This document shows positions 7,675 to 15,050 of a stretch of 64,000 nt of DNA, in pieces. The notes below the pieces were generated by a model, which had not been told where the DNA came from, did no database searches, and saw only the letters and a list, made by a program, of their open reading frames with translations. This stretch comes from a virus: positions 1-64,000 of IMG/VR virus record IMGVR_UViG_3300047509_000085; one strand, 5' to 3'. Numbering within the stretch: position 1 is the stretch's first letter; every line of letters starts with the position of its first letter. The translations under genes and the position numbers were made by a program.

Positions 7675-7911
7675 TCACGCCGCCCGCCCCATCGGTGCGC
7701 GTTCCGGCGGGTCCTCCTCCAGCCGCACCACGATCCGCACGTCCCCGCACCGGCTGATCGCCACGGCAGACCGGCTGCCGTCGCTGCGGGCGATGAACGC
7801 GCGGACGGCGTTGATCCCGGTCTCCAGGACCGCGGCGTCCATCTCCGCACGCCAAGCGGCGGTGTCGTCTGGCGGGTCGGGGTCGGCGAACGTGGGGATA
7901 CGGCGGAGCAT
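7675..7911 (-). CDS. Hypothetical phage protein
   Basis: 78 residues (MLRRIPTFADPDPPDDTAAW...) from ATG 7911, with GGGAGG eight bases upstream. A TTG 21 bases earlier would overlap the upstream gene. A short beta-strand section (AISRCGDVRIVVRLEED) ends the protein. Function unknown. Confidence 0.55.
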   Translation of the reverse strand: MLRRIPTFADPDPPDDTAAWRAEMDAAVLETGINAVRAFIARSDGSRSAVAISRCGDVRIVVRLEEDPPERAPMGRAA

Positions 7912-7924
7912 GGCGGGCCTCCCA

Positions 7925-8290
7925 TCAAACAAGGATTGCCGGCGGTCGAGGTAGTTCAGCGTCCACCAACCGCCACATATGAAGGCAGTTGGGATGGATG
8001 TTGATGTGATCCGTCACCGGGACATGGAACTGCACCCATGTTTCAGTCGGCTCGGCAAACATCTTCCTAACGTGCTCCATTTCCTGCCAGTTTGGCGTTC
8101 GGTTCTTGCGTGATACCGACAGGTGCTCCCATGACGTTCCCTCGGCGCCCGACGCAATGACGCACAGCATGCCGCCGTCGATCGGTGATGGCAGAGCAAA
8201 GGCGCCGCAGGTTTCGTCGCCGTCCCAACCGTAGTACTTCACGGCATCGCCGCGCATGCGGTAGCGGTCGAGGGCCGTCAAATCACGCAT
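7925..8290 (-). CDS. DUF7694-type conserved phage protein
   Basis: 121 residues. The central block SWEHLSVSRKNRTPNWQEME and the ending HPNCLHMWRLVDAELPRPP match a conserved phage family annotated as DUF7694 (recognised from pattern, not searched). Catalytic role unknown. ATG 8290 follows the neighbouring stop closely. Confidence 0.7.
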   Translation of the reverse strand: MRDLTALDRYRMRGDAVKYYGWDGDETCGAFALPSPIDGGMLCVIASGAEGTSWEHLSVSRKNRTPNWQEMEHVRKMFAEPTETWVQFHVPVTDHINIHPNCLHMWRLVDAELPRPPAILV

Positions 8291-8294
8291 CTGG

Positions 8295-8540
8295 TCAGTT
8301 CTTGGCGCGATCTGTTACATGCACGATGGTCTCCGGCCCGATGCCGTGCTTGATCTGGTCGTGCAGGTGCTCCTCCGTCTTGCCGCTGATGATCATCACG
8401 TCGAGCGGCAGACCAAGCTCCTCCGCCCTGATGCGGATGTAGGTATCGCCGGGTTTAGCCAGGAACTTTTCGAGGTTTCTGAACGACAGACCGATCAGCA
8501 GCATCTGCTTGCCTTCGGCCTTGATGATGGCTTTGATCAT
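8295..8540 (-). CDS. Hypothetical phage protein
   Basis: 81 residues from ATG 8540 (MIKAIIKAEGKQMLLIGLSF); AGGAAGG eleven bases upstream supports it, and the ATG overlaps the upstream stop (ATGA). The earlier part of the open frame is a shadow. Two alpha/beta units are visible; no family assigned. Confidence 0.65.
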   Translation of the reverse strand: MIKAIIKAEGKQMLLIGLSFRNLEKFLAKPGDTYIRIRAEELGLPLDVMIISGKTEEHLHDQIKHGIGPETIVHVTDRAKN

Positions 8541-8788
8541 GGCGATGCGCCTTCCTGTTGCTGCGGCATTTCCCGCACGACCAGCCTGCCGCGCCGCGTC
8601 TCCAGCACCACACCGGCATCGGCCATAGCGCCCCGTAGGTGCCGATGCGCGGCGGCGCGGTTGCAGCCCAGCGCAGGCGCCAGCGAGGGCGCGGAGGGCA
8701 GCACAGCCCCAACGTCGAGCGGCGGCAGCAGCGTGCGGACCACGGCGCGGACCTCGCGCGAGCGGGCGTGGTTCGGGTTTACTCCCAT
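8537..8788 (-). CDS. Small protein with winged-HTH-like segment
   Basis: 83 residues. PSAPSLAPALGCNRAAAHRH then LRGAMADAGVVLETRRGRLV has the spacing of a helix-turn-helix followed by a wing, so DNA binding is plausible. Overlaps the next gene by four bases. No trusted family match. Confidence 0.6.
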   Translation of the reverse strand: MGVNPNHARSREVRAVVRTLLPPLDVGAVLPSAPSLAPALGCNRAAAHRHLRGAMADAGVVLETRRGRLVVREMPQQQEGASP

Positions 8789-9048
8789 GGTTCTTTCGGG
8801 AGGTTCGGGAAAGCGCCGCGGAACCTGTCGCGCATCGCCAGAACGTCATCCTCCAGCACAGGCAATTCCGGTAACGCCCCTAAGATACGGGCATCGCCTG
8901 GGATCGCCTGGGCGCAGATGCGCAACGCATCGGCGTGGGAGTAGCGGCCGGCCCGCGATATCTCGCGGACATAGCCAGCCTCGCCCGGCCCCCACCATGC
9001 ACGGTGCTCGTGCGACCAGATCAGGTAAATCGGATTAGACACCGGCAT
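8779..9048 (-). CDS. Conserved small phage protein (PIYLIWSxEHxAWWGP type)
   Basis: 89 residues from ATG 9048; a GTG nine bases earlier is the alternative. PIYLIWSHEHRAWWGPGEAG is a recurrent motif of small phage proteins, followed by GRYSHADALRICAQA. Function unknown. Overlaps the ERF gene upstream by 14 bases. Confidence 0.7.
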   Translation of the reverse strand: MPVSNPIYLIWSHEHRAWWGPGEAGYVREISRAGRYSHADALRICAQAIPGDARILGALPELPVLEDDVLAMRDRFRGAFPNLPKEPWE

Positions 9049-9949
9049 ACTGCTCACCCGCGATGCGCGGGCCGCCGTCCGGGTGGTCGCCGGCGCCGGG
9101 GTCGTTCAGGGGGTCGTTCTCGATCGGCGCGTCAGTCACCACGAACCGCGCGTAACCCTCTGCGAGTATGGCAGTGATGTCGCGCTTGATGACATCGGGC
9201 GTCGACGGGTCTGCCAGCGCATCAGCAACGGTGGGTCGGCGGGCGATCTCCTCGACTTCGGCCTGGGTGTGAACGACCCTGACGGCAGCCCCGAGCTTTG
9301 CCGTCCACACGTCCCACTGCTCCTTCGTGCGCGTCGCCGGGTGGCCGTTGCCGTTGGTCGGTTCCGATCTGCGCGGCGCGCGTTGGACGGATGCGGCGAC
9401 GGCAGGACGGAACCCTTCGCCGTCGTCGTCATCGTCGGCCAGTACGGCATTCCAACACATGCCAAGAAGATAGCGGCGCAAGTAGGTGATTGTGCTGCCA
9501 ATGGCTTGCACCGGGGTTATCGCCATCCTGCCGCCCTGCGATCCTGTCGTGCTCACTGGCGCGTCGAGGTAGTTTTCCTCGAAATATCCAGCATCGTGCG
9601 CGACGGTGCAGGTGATCCGCATCCAACCCTCATGTGGACTTGGCGACGATCCATAGCGGACGCTAAAACCATGACCTGTGTAGATTGGACGAATTGCCGC
9701 ATCTATCGTCTCAAGTTTGGCGTACTTGTTGTTTAGATGGCTGTTCTTGGCGTCCCGAACGATTGGCAACATTTCAGCCTGCGCTGCTGCCATCGCGCGA
9801 TTGAAAGCCTTGCGCGCCTGGTCGTGCTCAACCTCACGCTGCATGCGAAGAAGCTCACCGAACTTCTGAACGTCGAAGTCGGGATTTATGGCGGCCCGCT
9901 CTATGAATGATACCAGTGGGCTGTTGGGCGCGGTTACGACTTCACTCAT
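9035..9949 (-). CDS. erf: ERF-family single-strand annealing protein
   Basis: 304 residues. Residues ~45-175 carry the ERF signature: FNRAMAAAQAEMLPIVRDAK, NSHLNNKYAKLETIDAAIRP, GFSVRYGSS and ITYLRRYLLGMCWNAVLADDDDDG. ERF proteins bind single-stranded DNA and anneal complementary strands for phage recombination, repair or genome circularisation. The C-terminal ~120 residues are variable and acidic. It follows a Gp157-like gene in the same operon, a pairing often seen in temperate phages. Confidence 0.88.
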   Translation of the reverse strand: MSEVVTAPNSPLVSFIERAAINPDFDVQKFGELLRMQREVEHDQARKAFNRAMAAAQAEMLPIVRDAKNSHLNNKYAKLETIDAAIRPIYTGHGFSVRYGSSPSPHEGWMRITCTVAHDAGYFEENYLDAPVSTTGSQGGRMAITPVQAIGSTITYLRRYLLGMCWNAVLADDDDDGEGFRPAVAASVQRAPRRSEPTNGNGHPATRTKEQWDVWTAKLGAAVRVVHTQAEVEEIARRPTVADALADPSTPDVIKRDITAILAEGYARFVVTDAPIENDPLNDPGAGDHPDGGPRIAGEQYAGV

Positions 9950-9960
9950 TGTCTCAACTC

Positions 9961-10485
9961 CTAGCGTGTCCTGATACTGATGCCGGTCGAGGCATTGCCG
10001 AGTTGCGCGCCCTCGACATCGCCGCCGGACGCCAGTTCCTTCCTAATCTCGGCTTTCATCGGCTCGCGTTTGGTTCTGAACCATTCCTCGCCGAGCGCTG
10101 CTTCATCCAAGATCAGAGGCGCGGGTATTTGCCGCAGGCTGGCGGTGTAGGCTGGGCGCTCCAGCTTGCGCATGTTCACGGCTTCAAGAACCGATTGAAC
10201 GATGGCGCGCATTGAATCACTGCGGCGCTTGAAGCGCGCTTGCCGTTCGGCAAGTTCCATCTTCCTTGCTTCAGCGGCGCGGGCCATGTTTTCGGTGTGA
10301 ATAGACGCCTCAACAAGACGGTCGATGATGTCGAATGCGTCTACCGTCTCACCTTCAAGCATGTCGGCAAGTAGCTGAGCGTCATCATCAATCGTCGGGT
10401 CTATGGCACGCAACCGTTCGCGCGCTTCCACCAACGCCGTCATGGCGTTCTGCATGGCCCAACCGGAAGGCGCTCCATTAGCCAT
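9961..10485 (-). CDS. Siphovirus Gp157-like protein
   Basis: 174 residues from ATG 10485 (MANGAPSGWAMQNAMTALVE). A long coiled-coil (about 60-115, ENMARAAEARKMELAERQAR) is followed by the family's C-terminal beta segment: RPAYTASLRQIPAPLILDEA, LGEEWFRTKREPMKAEIRKE and a GAQL ending. Gp157 proteins were linked to phage resistance in Streptococcus thermophilus, but the biochemistry is unclear; beside an annealing protein, a recombination-accessory role is likely. Confidence 0.8.
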   Translation of the reverse strand: MANGAPSGWAMQNAMTALVEARERLRAIDPTIDDDAQLLADMLEGETVDAFDIIDRLVEASIHTENMARAAEARKMELAERQARFKRRSDSMRAIVQSVLEAVNMRKLERPAYTASLRQIPAPLILDEAALGEEWFRTKREPMKAEIRKELASGGDVEGAQLGNASTGISIRTR

Positions 10486-10687
10486 GTGCCGGCTCCCGCG
10501 CGCTCGCCACCAAAGTCGCAGCTTCGAGCCTCGCGGCCATCCGCGCGTCGTCGTCGAGGATTTGCGCGAGCAACCGCAGGCGCGTCGCCATGGCGCGTGC
10601 GCGACGGTCGCCATTGAAAGCTGAGAGCTCGGTGGCGGCGATCTCCCGCAAGTGCGCCGCGGTGTTGGCGATGGCCGCCGCTATCAT
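10478..10687 (-). CDS. Small helical phage protein
   Basis: 69 residues, Ala/Arg-rich helices (RARAMATRLRLLAQILDDDA). Overlaps the Gp157 gene by eight bases and the upstream gene by four, so clearly part of the operon. Function unknown. Confidence 0.6.
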   Translation of the reverse strand: MIAAAIANTAAHLREIAATELSAFNGDRRARAMATRLRLLAQILDDDARMAARLEAATLVASAREPAHG

Positions 10688-10878
10688 GACGCGGGCCCGT
10701 CGCTATCGATCAGCCACACCACGTCGCCGTAGTCCTCGCCGGTATCATTGGCGACCATAGCCATCAGGCGCTCGGTCGAGATGTCCGGCTCGGCGTCCTC
10801 AATACGCTCCCACGCCTCGCGCACGCGGCGCTTGCGGTCGGCCATGTGGACGACATCGCGGCTGCGGCGGCGCGTCAT
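10684..10878 (-). CDS. Small phage protein
   Basis: 64 residues. After a basic start (MTRRRSRDVVHMADRKRR) it is acidic (ERIEDAEPDISTERLMAMVA). Overlaps both neighbours by four bases (ATGA). Function unknown. Confidence 0.6.
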   Translation of the reverse strand: MTRRRSRDVVHMADRKRRVREAWERIEDAEPDISTERLMAMVANDTGEDYGDVVWLIDSDGPAS

Positions 10879-11126
10879 GGCGCGTCCACCGCGCGCAGCG
10901 GATCGGGCAGCGGTCCCTGGCCGTCCGGCTTCAGGATGCCGCGCACGTCGTCTATCGCCTGCATGTTCCCTTTGCGGCGCTTTGCAACGCGCGAGCGGCC
11001 ATCGCGCAGTTCGGCGAGCAGTTCCTGGTAGGCCGAGCGCCGCGCCTCCAGTACGAGTATGTCCGCGGCGAGCTTGTCTACGCGCTCCGTCAGCAGTTCG
11101 ATCATCGGGTCAGTCGCGTCACTCAT
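10875..11126 (-). CDS. Small coiled-coil phage protein
   Basis: 83 residues from ATG 11126 (MSDATDPMIELLTERVDKLA), chosen by the overlap with the upstream stop; the long frame beyond it is a shadow. Heptad-like helix over residues ~8-50, then a basic stretch (AKRRKGN). Function unknown. Confidence 0.6.
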   Translation of the reverse strand: MSDATDPMIELLTERVDKLAADILVLEARRSAYQELLAELRDGRSRVAKRRKGNMQAIDDVRGILKPDGQGPLPDPLRAVDAP

Positions 11127-11326
11127 CGGTCGCGCCCCCTCTTTACGTTGTATGCCTCGAACAGCGCATCCTCGATCGCATCGGCGATCAAGCGGCGCGA
11201 CTTCGGGAATATCGGCCGAGACGGCGCCTGCGGCCCCTCCGCGAACCGCCCGGCGCAACTCGTGCAGAGCGGGATTCGGTCGTAGTACTCGGCCTCGTCG
11301 GCCTTGCAGTAGACACACGACGGCAT
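11123..11326 (-). CDS. Small zinc-ribbon protein
   Basis: 67 residues from ATG 11326, preceded by AAGGAGGGACTG, one of the best ribosome sites in the operon. CVYC and CTSC about 17 residues apart form a zinc ribbon at the N-terminus. The C-terminal helix (RLIADAIEDALFEAYNVKRG) is charged. Probably a nucleic-acid or protein adaptor. Confidence 0.65.
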   Translation of the reverse strand: MPSCVYCKADEAEYYDRIPLCTSCAGRFAEGPQAPSRPIFPKSRRLIADAIEDALFEAYNVKRGRDR

Positions 11327-11526
11327 CAGTCCCTCCTTGCCGAACCGCGGAACATCGTCGCCAGCAGCCGCAGCGCGGCTGGCGCATCCATCCATGGCGC
11401 CGCTTTTTCCAAATCGGCCGCCATCGCGTCGGCCTGATCGGCGCATAGCGCGAACGCATCGCGCGCAGCTCGTTTGAGCATCGCTAACGCGACCGCCTGC
11501 CGGTCGTCGGTTGCTAGATCGCCCAT
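11326..11526 (-). CDS. Small helical phage protein
   Basis: 66 residues (MGDLATDDRQAVALAMLKRA), Ala-rich helices throughout. Its TGA overlaps the next ATG. Function unknown. Confidence 0.55.
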   Translation of the reverse strand: MGDLATDDRQAVALAMLKRAARDAFALCADQADAMAADLEKAAPWMDAPAALRLLATMFRGSARRD

Positions 11527-11760
11527 CTATGCCGCCCTCCGTTGCCGCGCCTTGCTCGCTGCGACCGCGGCGCGGAATGCCGCAGCTTCCGGGATTAGGT
11601 GCCGCACTTTGAATTCCCGGATGCAGGCCAGGGCGTGACCGCGCCACCAACGACGCTCCGCCCCATGCGCGTCGCGATACTCGGCGATGGCCGCCAGCGC
11701 GTCCGCCAGTCGCTTGTCCCGCAGGATGCGCTGATGGTCGAGAACGTAGGGGCGGGTCAT
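11527..11760 (-). CDS. Small phage protein
   Basis: 77 residues, basic with a Trp pair (AERRWWRGHALACIREFKVR) and a Lys/Arg-rich C-terminus. ATG 11760 overlaps the HNH gene stop by four bases. Function unknown; nucleic-acid binding is possible from charge. Confidence 0.55.
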   Translation of the reverse strand: MTRPYVLDHQRILRDKRLADALAAIAEYRDAHGAERRWWRGHALACIREFKVRHLIPEAAAFRAAVAASKARQRRAA

Positions 11761-12290
11761 GGCGCGCTGTCCGTGGCTTTTTTAATTTGCCACCACTTGG
11801 TCATGGCCAGAGATTTCTTGGCTAGAGTTTCGGGGCTGTGCTTTCTTCCTTTGCCGTATGTTAGAGGCCCTGCTTCAAGTTTTAGCTTATTCTTAAACTT
11901 GCGGTCGGCTCGCTTTAGACAGATACGGCAAATACGCCCCCCATCTGATGGCCGTATGAAGAAGTTGTCTCCAGAAAAAGGATGTCCGTTGTCACAGTGG
12001 GTTTTGCGCGCCTGTCGCGCTGCGAAACTCTCGCCACGCAGGACGTTTACTTTAAGGGTGACGGCCTCAAGATGGTCTGGATTAACGCAGCATCTCACGC
12101 GGCAAAGGTGATCGATGGTGAGACCGGACGGAATTCCCCCCTTAAAGGCAATATAGGATAGTCGGTGGGCTAATGTTGTGTGCCTCTTGAAGGTCGATCT
12201 ACCGTAGCCGTCTCGGTCAATGCGGGGTTCCCAGAGCCAGCAACCCGACCATGGAACGGGAATAACCCGCGCAAAAATTCTCTCTTGCAT
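11757..12290 (-). CDS. HNH homing-type endonuclease
   Basis: 177 residues from ATG 12290 (MQERIFARVIPVPWSGCWLW). The core LAHRLSYIAFKGGIP, GLTIDHLCRVRCCVNPDHLE is an HNH_3 motif (DHLC...CCVNPDHL). A second Cys cluster (THCDNGHPFSGDN, CRICLK) and a basic C-terminus follow. Probably a free-standing homing endonuclease cutting allelic sites in related phages. Its A+T-richer codons than its neighbours suggest later insertion. Confidence 0.85.
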   Translation of the reverse strand: MQERIFARVIPVPWSGCWLWEPRIDRDGYGRSTFKRHTTLAHRLSYIAFKGGIPSGLTIDHLCRVRCCVNPDHLEAVTLKVNVLRGESFAARQARKTHCDNGHPFSGDNFFIRPSDGGRICRICLKRADRKFKNKLKLEAGPLTYGKGRKHSPETLAKKSLAMTKWWQIKKATDSAP

Positions 12291-12331
12291 GGGAAGCGAT
12301 CGCTCGGCCTTTAAGCTGTTCCGCCGCGCGC

Positions 12332-12475
12332 TCACAGTGCCCGCCCGGCGCCGCCGCAGATCGAGCAGCGCCACATCTCAGGCCAGTGGAAGTGCCGGCC
12401 GGTCCCGTCGCACGCGCCACACCGCAGATCGGCCGCAAGTTGCGCGCCTTCGGCCGCGAGGCGGTCGTTGATTAC
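12332..12475 (-). CDS. Small CxxCxGxG zinc protein, start unresolved
   Basis: The last ~35 residues contain CGACDGTGRHFHWPEMWRCS followed by ICGGAG, paired zinc knuckles like those of the gene at 5793-5978. The frame is certainly coding at this end, but no ATG, GTG or TTG lies between its useful part and the overlapping gene at 12472-12657; the nearest ATG is far upstream and would make ~65 residues of low-complexity shadow. It may use a rare start or be coupled to the upstream stop. Confidence 0.45.
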   Translation of the reverse strand, partial: VINDRLAAEGAQLAADLRCGACDGTGRHFHWPEMWRCSICGGAGRAL

Positions 12476-12657
12476 GGGCGCGTCCTGGGCGGGCGGCTTG
12501 CCGGACGCTTGGCCGCGATCAGCGCCGGCTCGATCAGCGCCAGCAGCGCCTCGACCTCGATCCGCATCATCCGCGGTATCCGCCGCTGCGGCTCGACCAT
12601 CACCCGTAGCCGCCGGGTCGTCTCTTCCAGCACTGCAATGAGTTCCGTCCAGGTCAT
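12472..12657 (-). CDS. Small helical phage protein, first gene of the leftward operon
   Basis: 61 residues from ATG 12657 (MTWTELIAVLEETTRRLRVM), with GGCGGGAG upstream; two further ATGs lie just before it. Charged helix followed by a basic Pro-rich tail (AAKRPASRPPRTRP). Function unknown. Confidence 0.55.
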   Translation of the reverse strand: MTWTELIAVLEETTRRLRVMVEPQRRIPRMMRIEVEALLALIEPALIAAKRPASRPPRTRP

Positions 12658-13029
12658 CAGGGCCATCTCCCGCCATTGTATCACAAACCCGTGTTAATGG
12701 GGCGGATAAGCTGGTAGATCGTTCCGGTTGTATGCGTGATTCGGAGCTATGTGTTTGATGGAACGAGCCTGTAACGCACAGAAGACGCAGAATTAACGGT
12801 TTTGCGTGTAATTGCAGCGGCGTTACACTTGCATCAGCCGACTTCGGAGGCGCCCACCCCCTCACGGCCGGCTCAGCCGTTCGTGCCGGTGCCGTGCCTT
12901 CGGACGAAGCCGAGGCTAACGCAGTCGCCGATGCCGATGCTTCCGCCGGACAGACTGGGAATCCAGCAGTATGGGGAGACTTGCTATGGCAGGACTGCGG
13001 CATGTTGGCCCCCGTGGAATACGGGGTAT
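12658..13029 (-). other. Untranslated leader of the leftward early operon
   Basis: About 370 bases between the leftward promoter and the first convincing early gene. A minus-strand frame is open across it, but the predicted sequence is Ala/Ser/Pro-rich and overlaps a better gene. A 21-codon plus-strand ORF with a fair ribosome site (about 12986-13051) is also too weak to call. A leader of this size could hold antitermination sites; I see no recognisable nut sequence. Confidence 0.35.
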
Positions 13030-13058
13030 TGTTAAGCCGGACTATACGTAGCCGTCAA
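13030..13058 (-). promoter_or_regulatory. Leftward early promoter (PL-like)
   Basis: On the minus strand TTGACG (13058-13053), a 17-base spacer, then TTAACA or TAACAA (13035-13030). The -35 box is the end of the 18-bp operator at 13054-13071. The arrangement mirrors the rightward promoter, so the repressor should control both. The -10 is weak. Confidence 0.5.
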
Positions 13059-13071
13059 GTGTCTCTGGACG
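13054..13071 (-). promoter_or_regulatory. Repressor operator, left copy
   Basis: GTCAAGTGTCTCTGGACG on the plus strand, the exact reverse complement of 13488-13505 on the other side of the repressor gene. Read toward the leftward promoter it is CGTCCAGAGACACTTGAC, ending in the -35 box. Confidence 0.65.
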
Positions 13072-13125
13072 AGAAATTGGTCCGCTTGACAAAAATAATG
13101 CGCGAGATCGCAAAAGCCAGCGCAA

Positions 13126-13464
13126 TCAATCGTCGGAGTCGGACCCGTCCCGCATCACCAGAAGAAGTCGCAAATAGGCTTCTTGCTGTTGCTCGTTCAT
13201 TGAGCCGAATAGCTCGTGAAGCAAAATCTGCTGCTTGTCACGGATCGTCACCTCTCCGGCGGTTGCCGAGGGAGGCAGCAACTCAGTAATCGGCAACTCC
13301 AGGGCTTCGCTTAGCTTGATCCGGTTCGCGACGGTAATGTTGGTGACGTGGCCATTTTCCCACTGATGAACCGCGCTCCGAGACACCCCGATCAGCCTGC
13401 CCAGGGCTTCCAGAGACAGGCCGCGGAATAGCCTAGCCCGCCTGATTTTAGCGCCTACTTCCAT
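13126..13464 (-). CDS. CI-like phage repressor, HTH_3 family
   Basis: 112 residues from ATG 13464 (MEVGAKIRRARLFRGLSLEA). Helix-turn-helix at residues ~16-37: LSLEALGRLIGVSRSAVHQW, then ENG. The C-terminal half (LLPPSATAGEVTIRDKQQIL...) is short, with no LexA-type peptidase domain, so RecA-stimulated self-cleavage is unlikely. It lies between two identical operators and is divergent from a Cro-like gene, as in lambdoid immunity regions. It should keep the prophage silent. Confidence 0.85.
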   Translation of the reverse strand: MEVGAKIRRARLFRGLSLEALGRLIGVSRSAVHQWENGHVTNITVANRIKLSEALELPITELLPPSATAGEVTIRDKQQILLHELFGSMNEQQQEAYLRLLLVMRDGSDSDD

Positions 13465-13487
13465 AGGCTTAATGGTAGCCCGTATCA

Positions 13488-13530
13488 CGTCCAGAGACAC
13501 TTGACAAGTCGTGTCCAGCATTGCTTTACT
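13488..13530 (+). promoter_or_regulatory. Rightward early promoter (PR-like) with operator
   Basis: Operator CGTCCAGAGACACTTGAC (13488-13505) runs into -35 TTGACA (13501-13506); 18 bases later comes -10 TTTACT (13525-13530). The same operator-promoter fusion occurs in opposite orientation at 13053-13071. ACTTGACAAGT (13499-13509) is also an 11-base palindrome. Transcription would begin within a few bases of the Cro-like gene's first ATG, so that message may be nearly leaderless. Confidence 0.65.
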
Positions 13531-13537
13531 GTCCTCC

Positions 13538-13762
13538 ATGGACGATCCAGGCATGTCACTCCTCAAGGGCGAAAGAGGGCGTATTCCCCGATTGGCGAAA
13601 GCTCTGGGCCTGACGCGCTCGGCCGTTCATCAGTGGGACCGAGTGCCGGCGGAGAGGGTGGTTGAGGTATCGCGGATCACCGGCATAAAGCGTGCGGACC
13701 TTCGGCCAGACCTGTATGCCGACGAACCAGAGCCGTGCCCCATGTCAGCGGCGGCGGCGTAG
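13538..13762 (+). CDS. Cro-like regulator
   Basis: 74 residues; a second ATG at 13553 (MSLLKGERGRIPRLAKALGL) may be the true start. The HTH reads IPRLAKALGLTRSAVHQWDR, then VPAERVVEVSRITGIKRADL, the YdaS/Cro arrangement. SRSAVHQW in the repressor and TRSAVHQW here share the recognition-helix core, consistent with both reading the same operator. First gene of the rightward operon. Confidence 0.8.
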   Translation: MDDPGMSLLKGERGRIPRLAKALGLTRSAVHQWDRVPAERVVEVSRITGIKRADLRPDLYADEPEPCPMSAAAA

Positions 13763-13764
13763 CT

Positions 13765-14283
13765 GTGCCGGTCTATATCGCGAGATTCGGCCTCGTCGGA
13801 CCATGTAAGATTGGCTGCACGTTCGATGTTGCGAGGCGGCTCGAAAATCTCGGCGCAAAGCTCTGGGATGATATCTATTTGCTGCGGCTGTTCGATGGCG
13901 GACGCGCTGACGAAGCAAGGCTGCATCGCCGCTTTATTCACCAACGCATCAAGCATGAGTGGTTCCATTATCACCCCGACATGATGGGTGATCTCGGATT
14001 GCCGGAGATCACCCGGCAGTTGGGGTTAGTGTTAAGCACGCTCGAACCCAGATTGCGCATCCATGCGCCGGAACGCGCCCTGGTCTCAGACCCGCTCCGT
14101 GCGTGGATGATACGTAACGATTTGCGCGAGGACGAATTGGCGCCGCTTGTCGGGTGCTCGCGTGGCACGGTGAGCGATTGGCTCCGGTGCGGGCACCAGC
14201 CGCAATACAAGTTCCAGGAGAAACTGCGCGAGTTGAGTGAGGGCGAGTTATTCCCGAACGCCTCCCCTGAGGCCGCCGCCTGA
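13765..14283 (+). CDS. GIY-YIG/T5orf172-like domain fused to a C-terminal HTH
   Basis: 172 residues from GTG 13765; a GTG at 13735 would overlap the Cro gene. The N-terminal ~85 residues (VYIARFGLVGPCKIGCTFDV, ARRLENLGAKLWDDIYLLRL) follow the GIY-YIG-like T5orf172/Mug113 pattern, with HRRFIHQRIKHEWFHYHPDM as the later block. Residues ~120-165 are an HTH (DELAPLVGCSRGTVSDWLRC). Domain order suggests a DNA-binding nuclease or regulator. Catalytic competence is uncertain. Confidence 0.65.
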   Translation: MPVYIARFGLVGPCKIGCTFDVARRLENLGAKLWDDIYLLRLFDGGRADEARLHRRFIHQRIKHEWFHYHPDMMGDLGLPEITRQLGLVLSTLEPRLRIHAPERALVSDPLRAWMIRNDLREDELAPLVGCSRGTVSDWLRCGHQPQYKFQEKLRELSEGELFPNASPEAAA

Positions 14284-15050
14284 TGACCGTGGCGCGCGAG
14301 GTGCAGATCGGGGACTGCCGGCTGATCCTGGCCGACTGCCGCGACGTGCTGCCGAGCCTGACGGGCGTCGATGCGGTCGTGACCGATCCGCCGTATGGTG
14401 CTGGCTTTGACACCGACAGTCGGCGCTTTTCCGGCAAGAACCTCGAAAAGCCGCGCGGACAAGGACGCTCTGACCGGCTGATTGCGGGCGATGACACACA
14501 GTTCGATCCGCTGCCATGGTTGCGGTTCCCGCGCGTCATCATGTGGGGCGCCAACTTCTATGCGGCGCGTCTGCCACTCGGTTCCACGCTCGTCTGGCTG
14601 AAGAAGTATGCCGAGCACTACGGCACGTTTCTGTCGGATGCCGAGATCGGATGGCAGAAGGGTGGTTGTGGCGTCTATGCGTTCCACGCGCCTGACAGCA
14701 ACGGTCGGCGACGGATGGAACTGAGCGGCGATCCGTTCGGCGAGGAAACCGCGCATCCAACACAAAAGCCTCTGGCGCTGATGTCGTGGTGCATTGAACG
14801 TCTTGGGCTTTCCACCTGCAGCACGATCCTGGATCCCTACATGGGCAGCGGCAGCACAGGCGTTGCCGCCATCCAGCGCGGTCATCCGTTCGTTGGGATC
14901 GAGTGCGAGCCGCTGTACTTCGAGACCGCTGTTCGCAGGATCGAGCAGGCTGCGCGTCAGGCCGATCTGTTCCACGGCCCCGCTCACGCGCCGGCCCCGC
15001 GCGCCGAGACGCTGGATATGTTCCCCGACATGGCGGCCACGGTGAGGTGA
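14283..15050 (+). CDS. DNA methyltransferase (N6-adenine/N4-cytosine type, DPPY)
   Basis: 255 residues. Catalytic motif IV DPPY at 35-38 precedes the SAM-binding motif I (DPYMGSGSTGVAAIQRG, from 184), the order of beta-class amino-methyltransferases; DPPY favours N6-adenine. HPTQKPLALMSWCIERLGLS is the conserved segment before motif I. Phages use such enzymes to protect their DNA from restriction or to alter regulation. No restriction enzyme is adjacent. Confidence 0.88.
   Translation: MTVAREVQIGDCRLILADCRDVLPSLTGVDAVVTDPPYGAGFDTDSRRFSGKNLEKPRGQGRSDRLIAGDDTQFDPLPWLRFPRVIMWGANFYAARLPLGSTLVWLKKYAEHYGTFLSDAEIGWQKGGCGVYAFHAPDSNGRRRMELSGDPFGEETAHPTQKPLALMSWCIERLGLSTCSTILDPYMGSGSTGVAAIQRGHPFVGIECEPLYFETAVRRIEQAARQADLFHGPAHAPAPRAETLDMFPDMAATVR

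Noticed and set aside
12658-13003. Long minus-strand open frame joined to the zinc-knuckle gene
   Set aside because: Ala/Ser/Asp-rich shadow composition, overlaps a better gene and the promoter leader.
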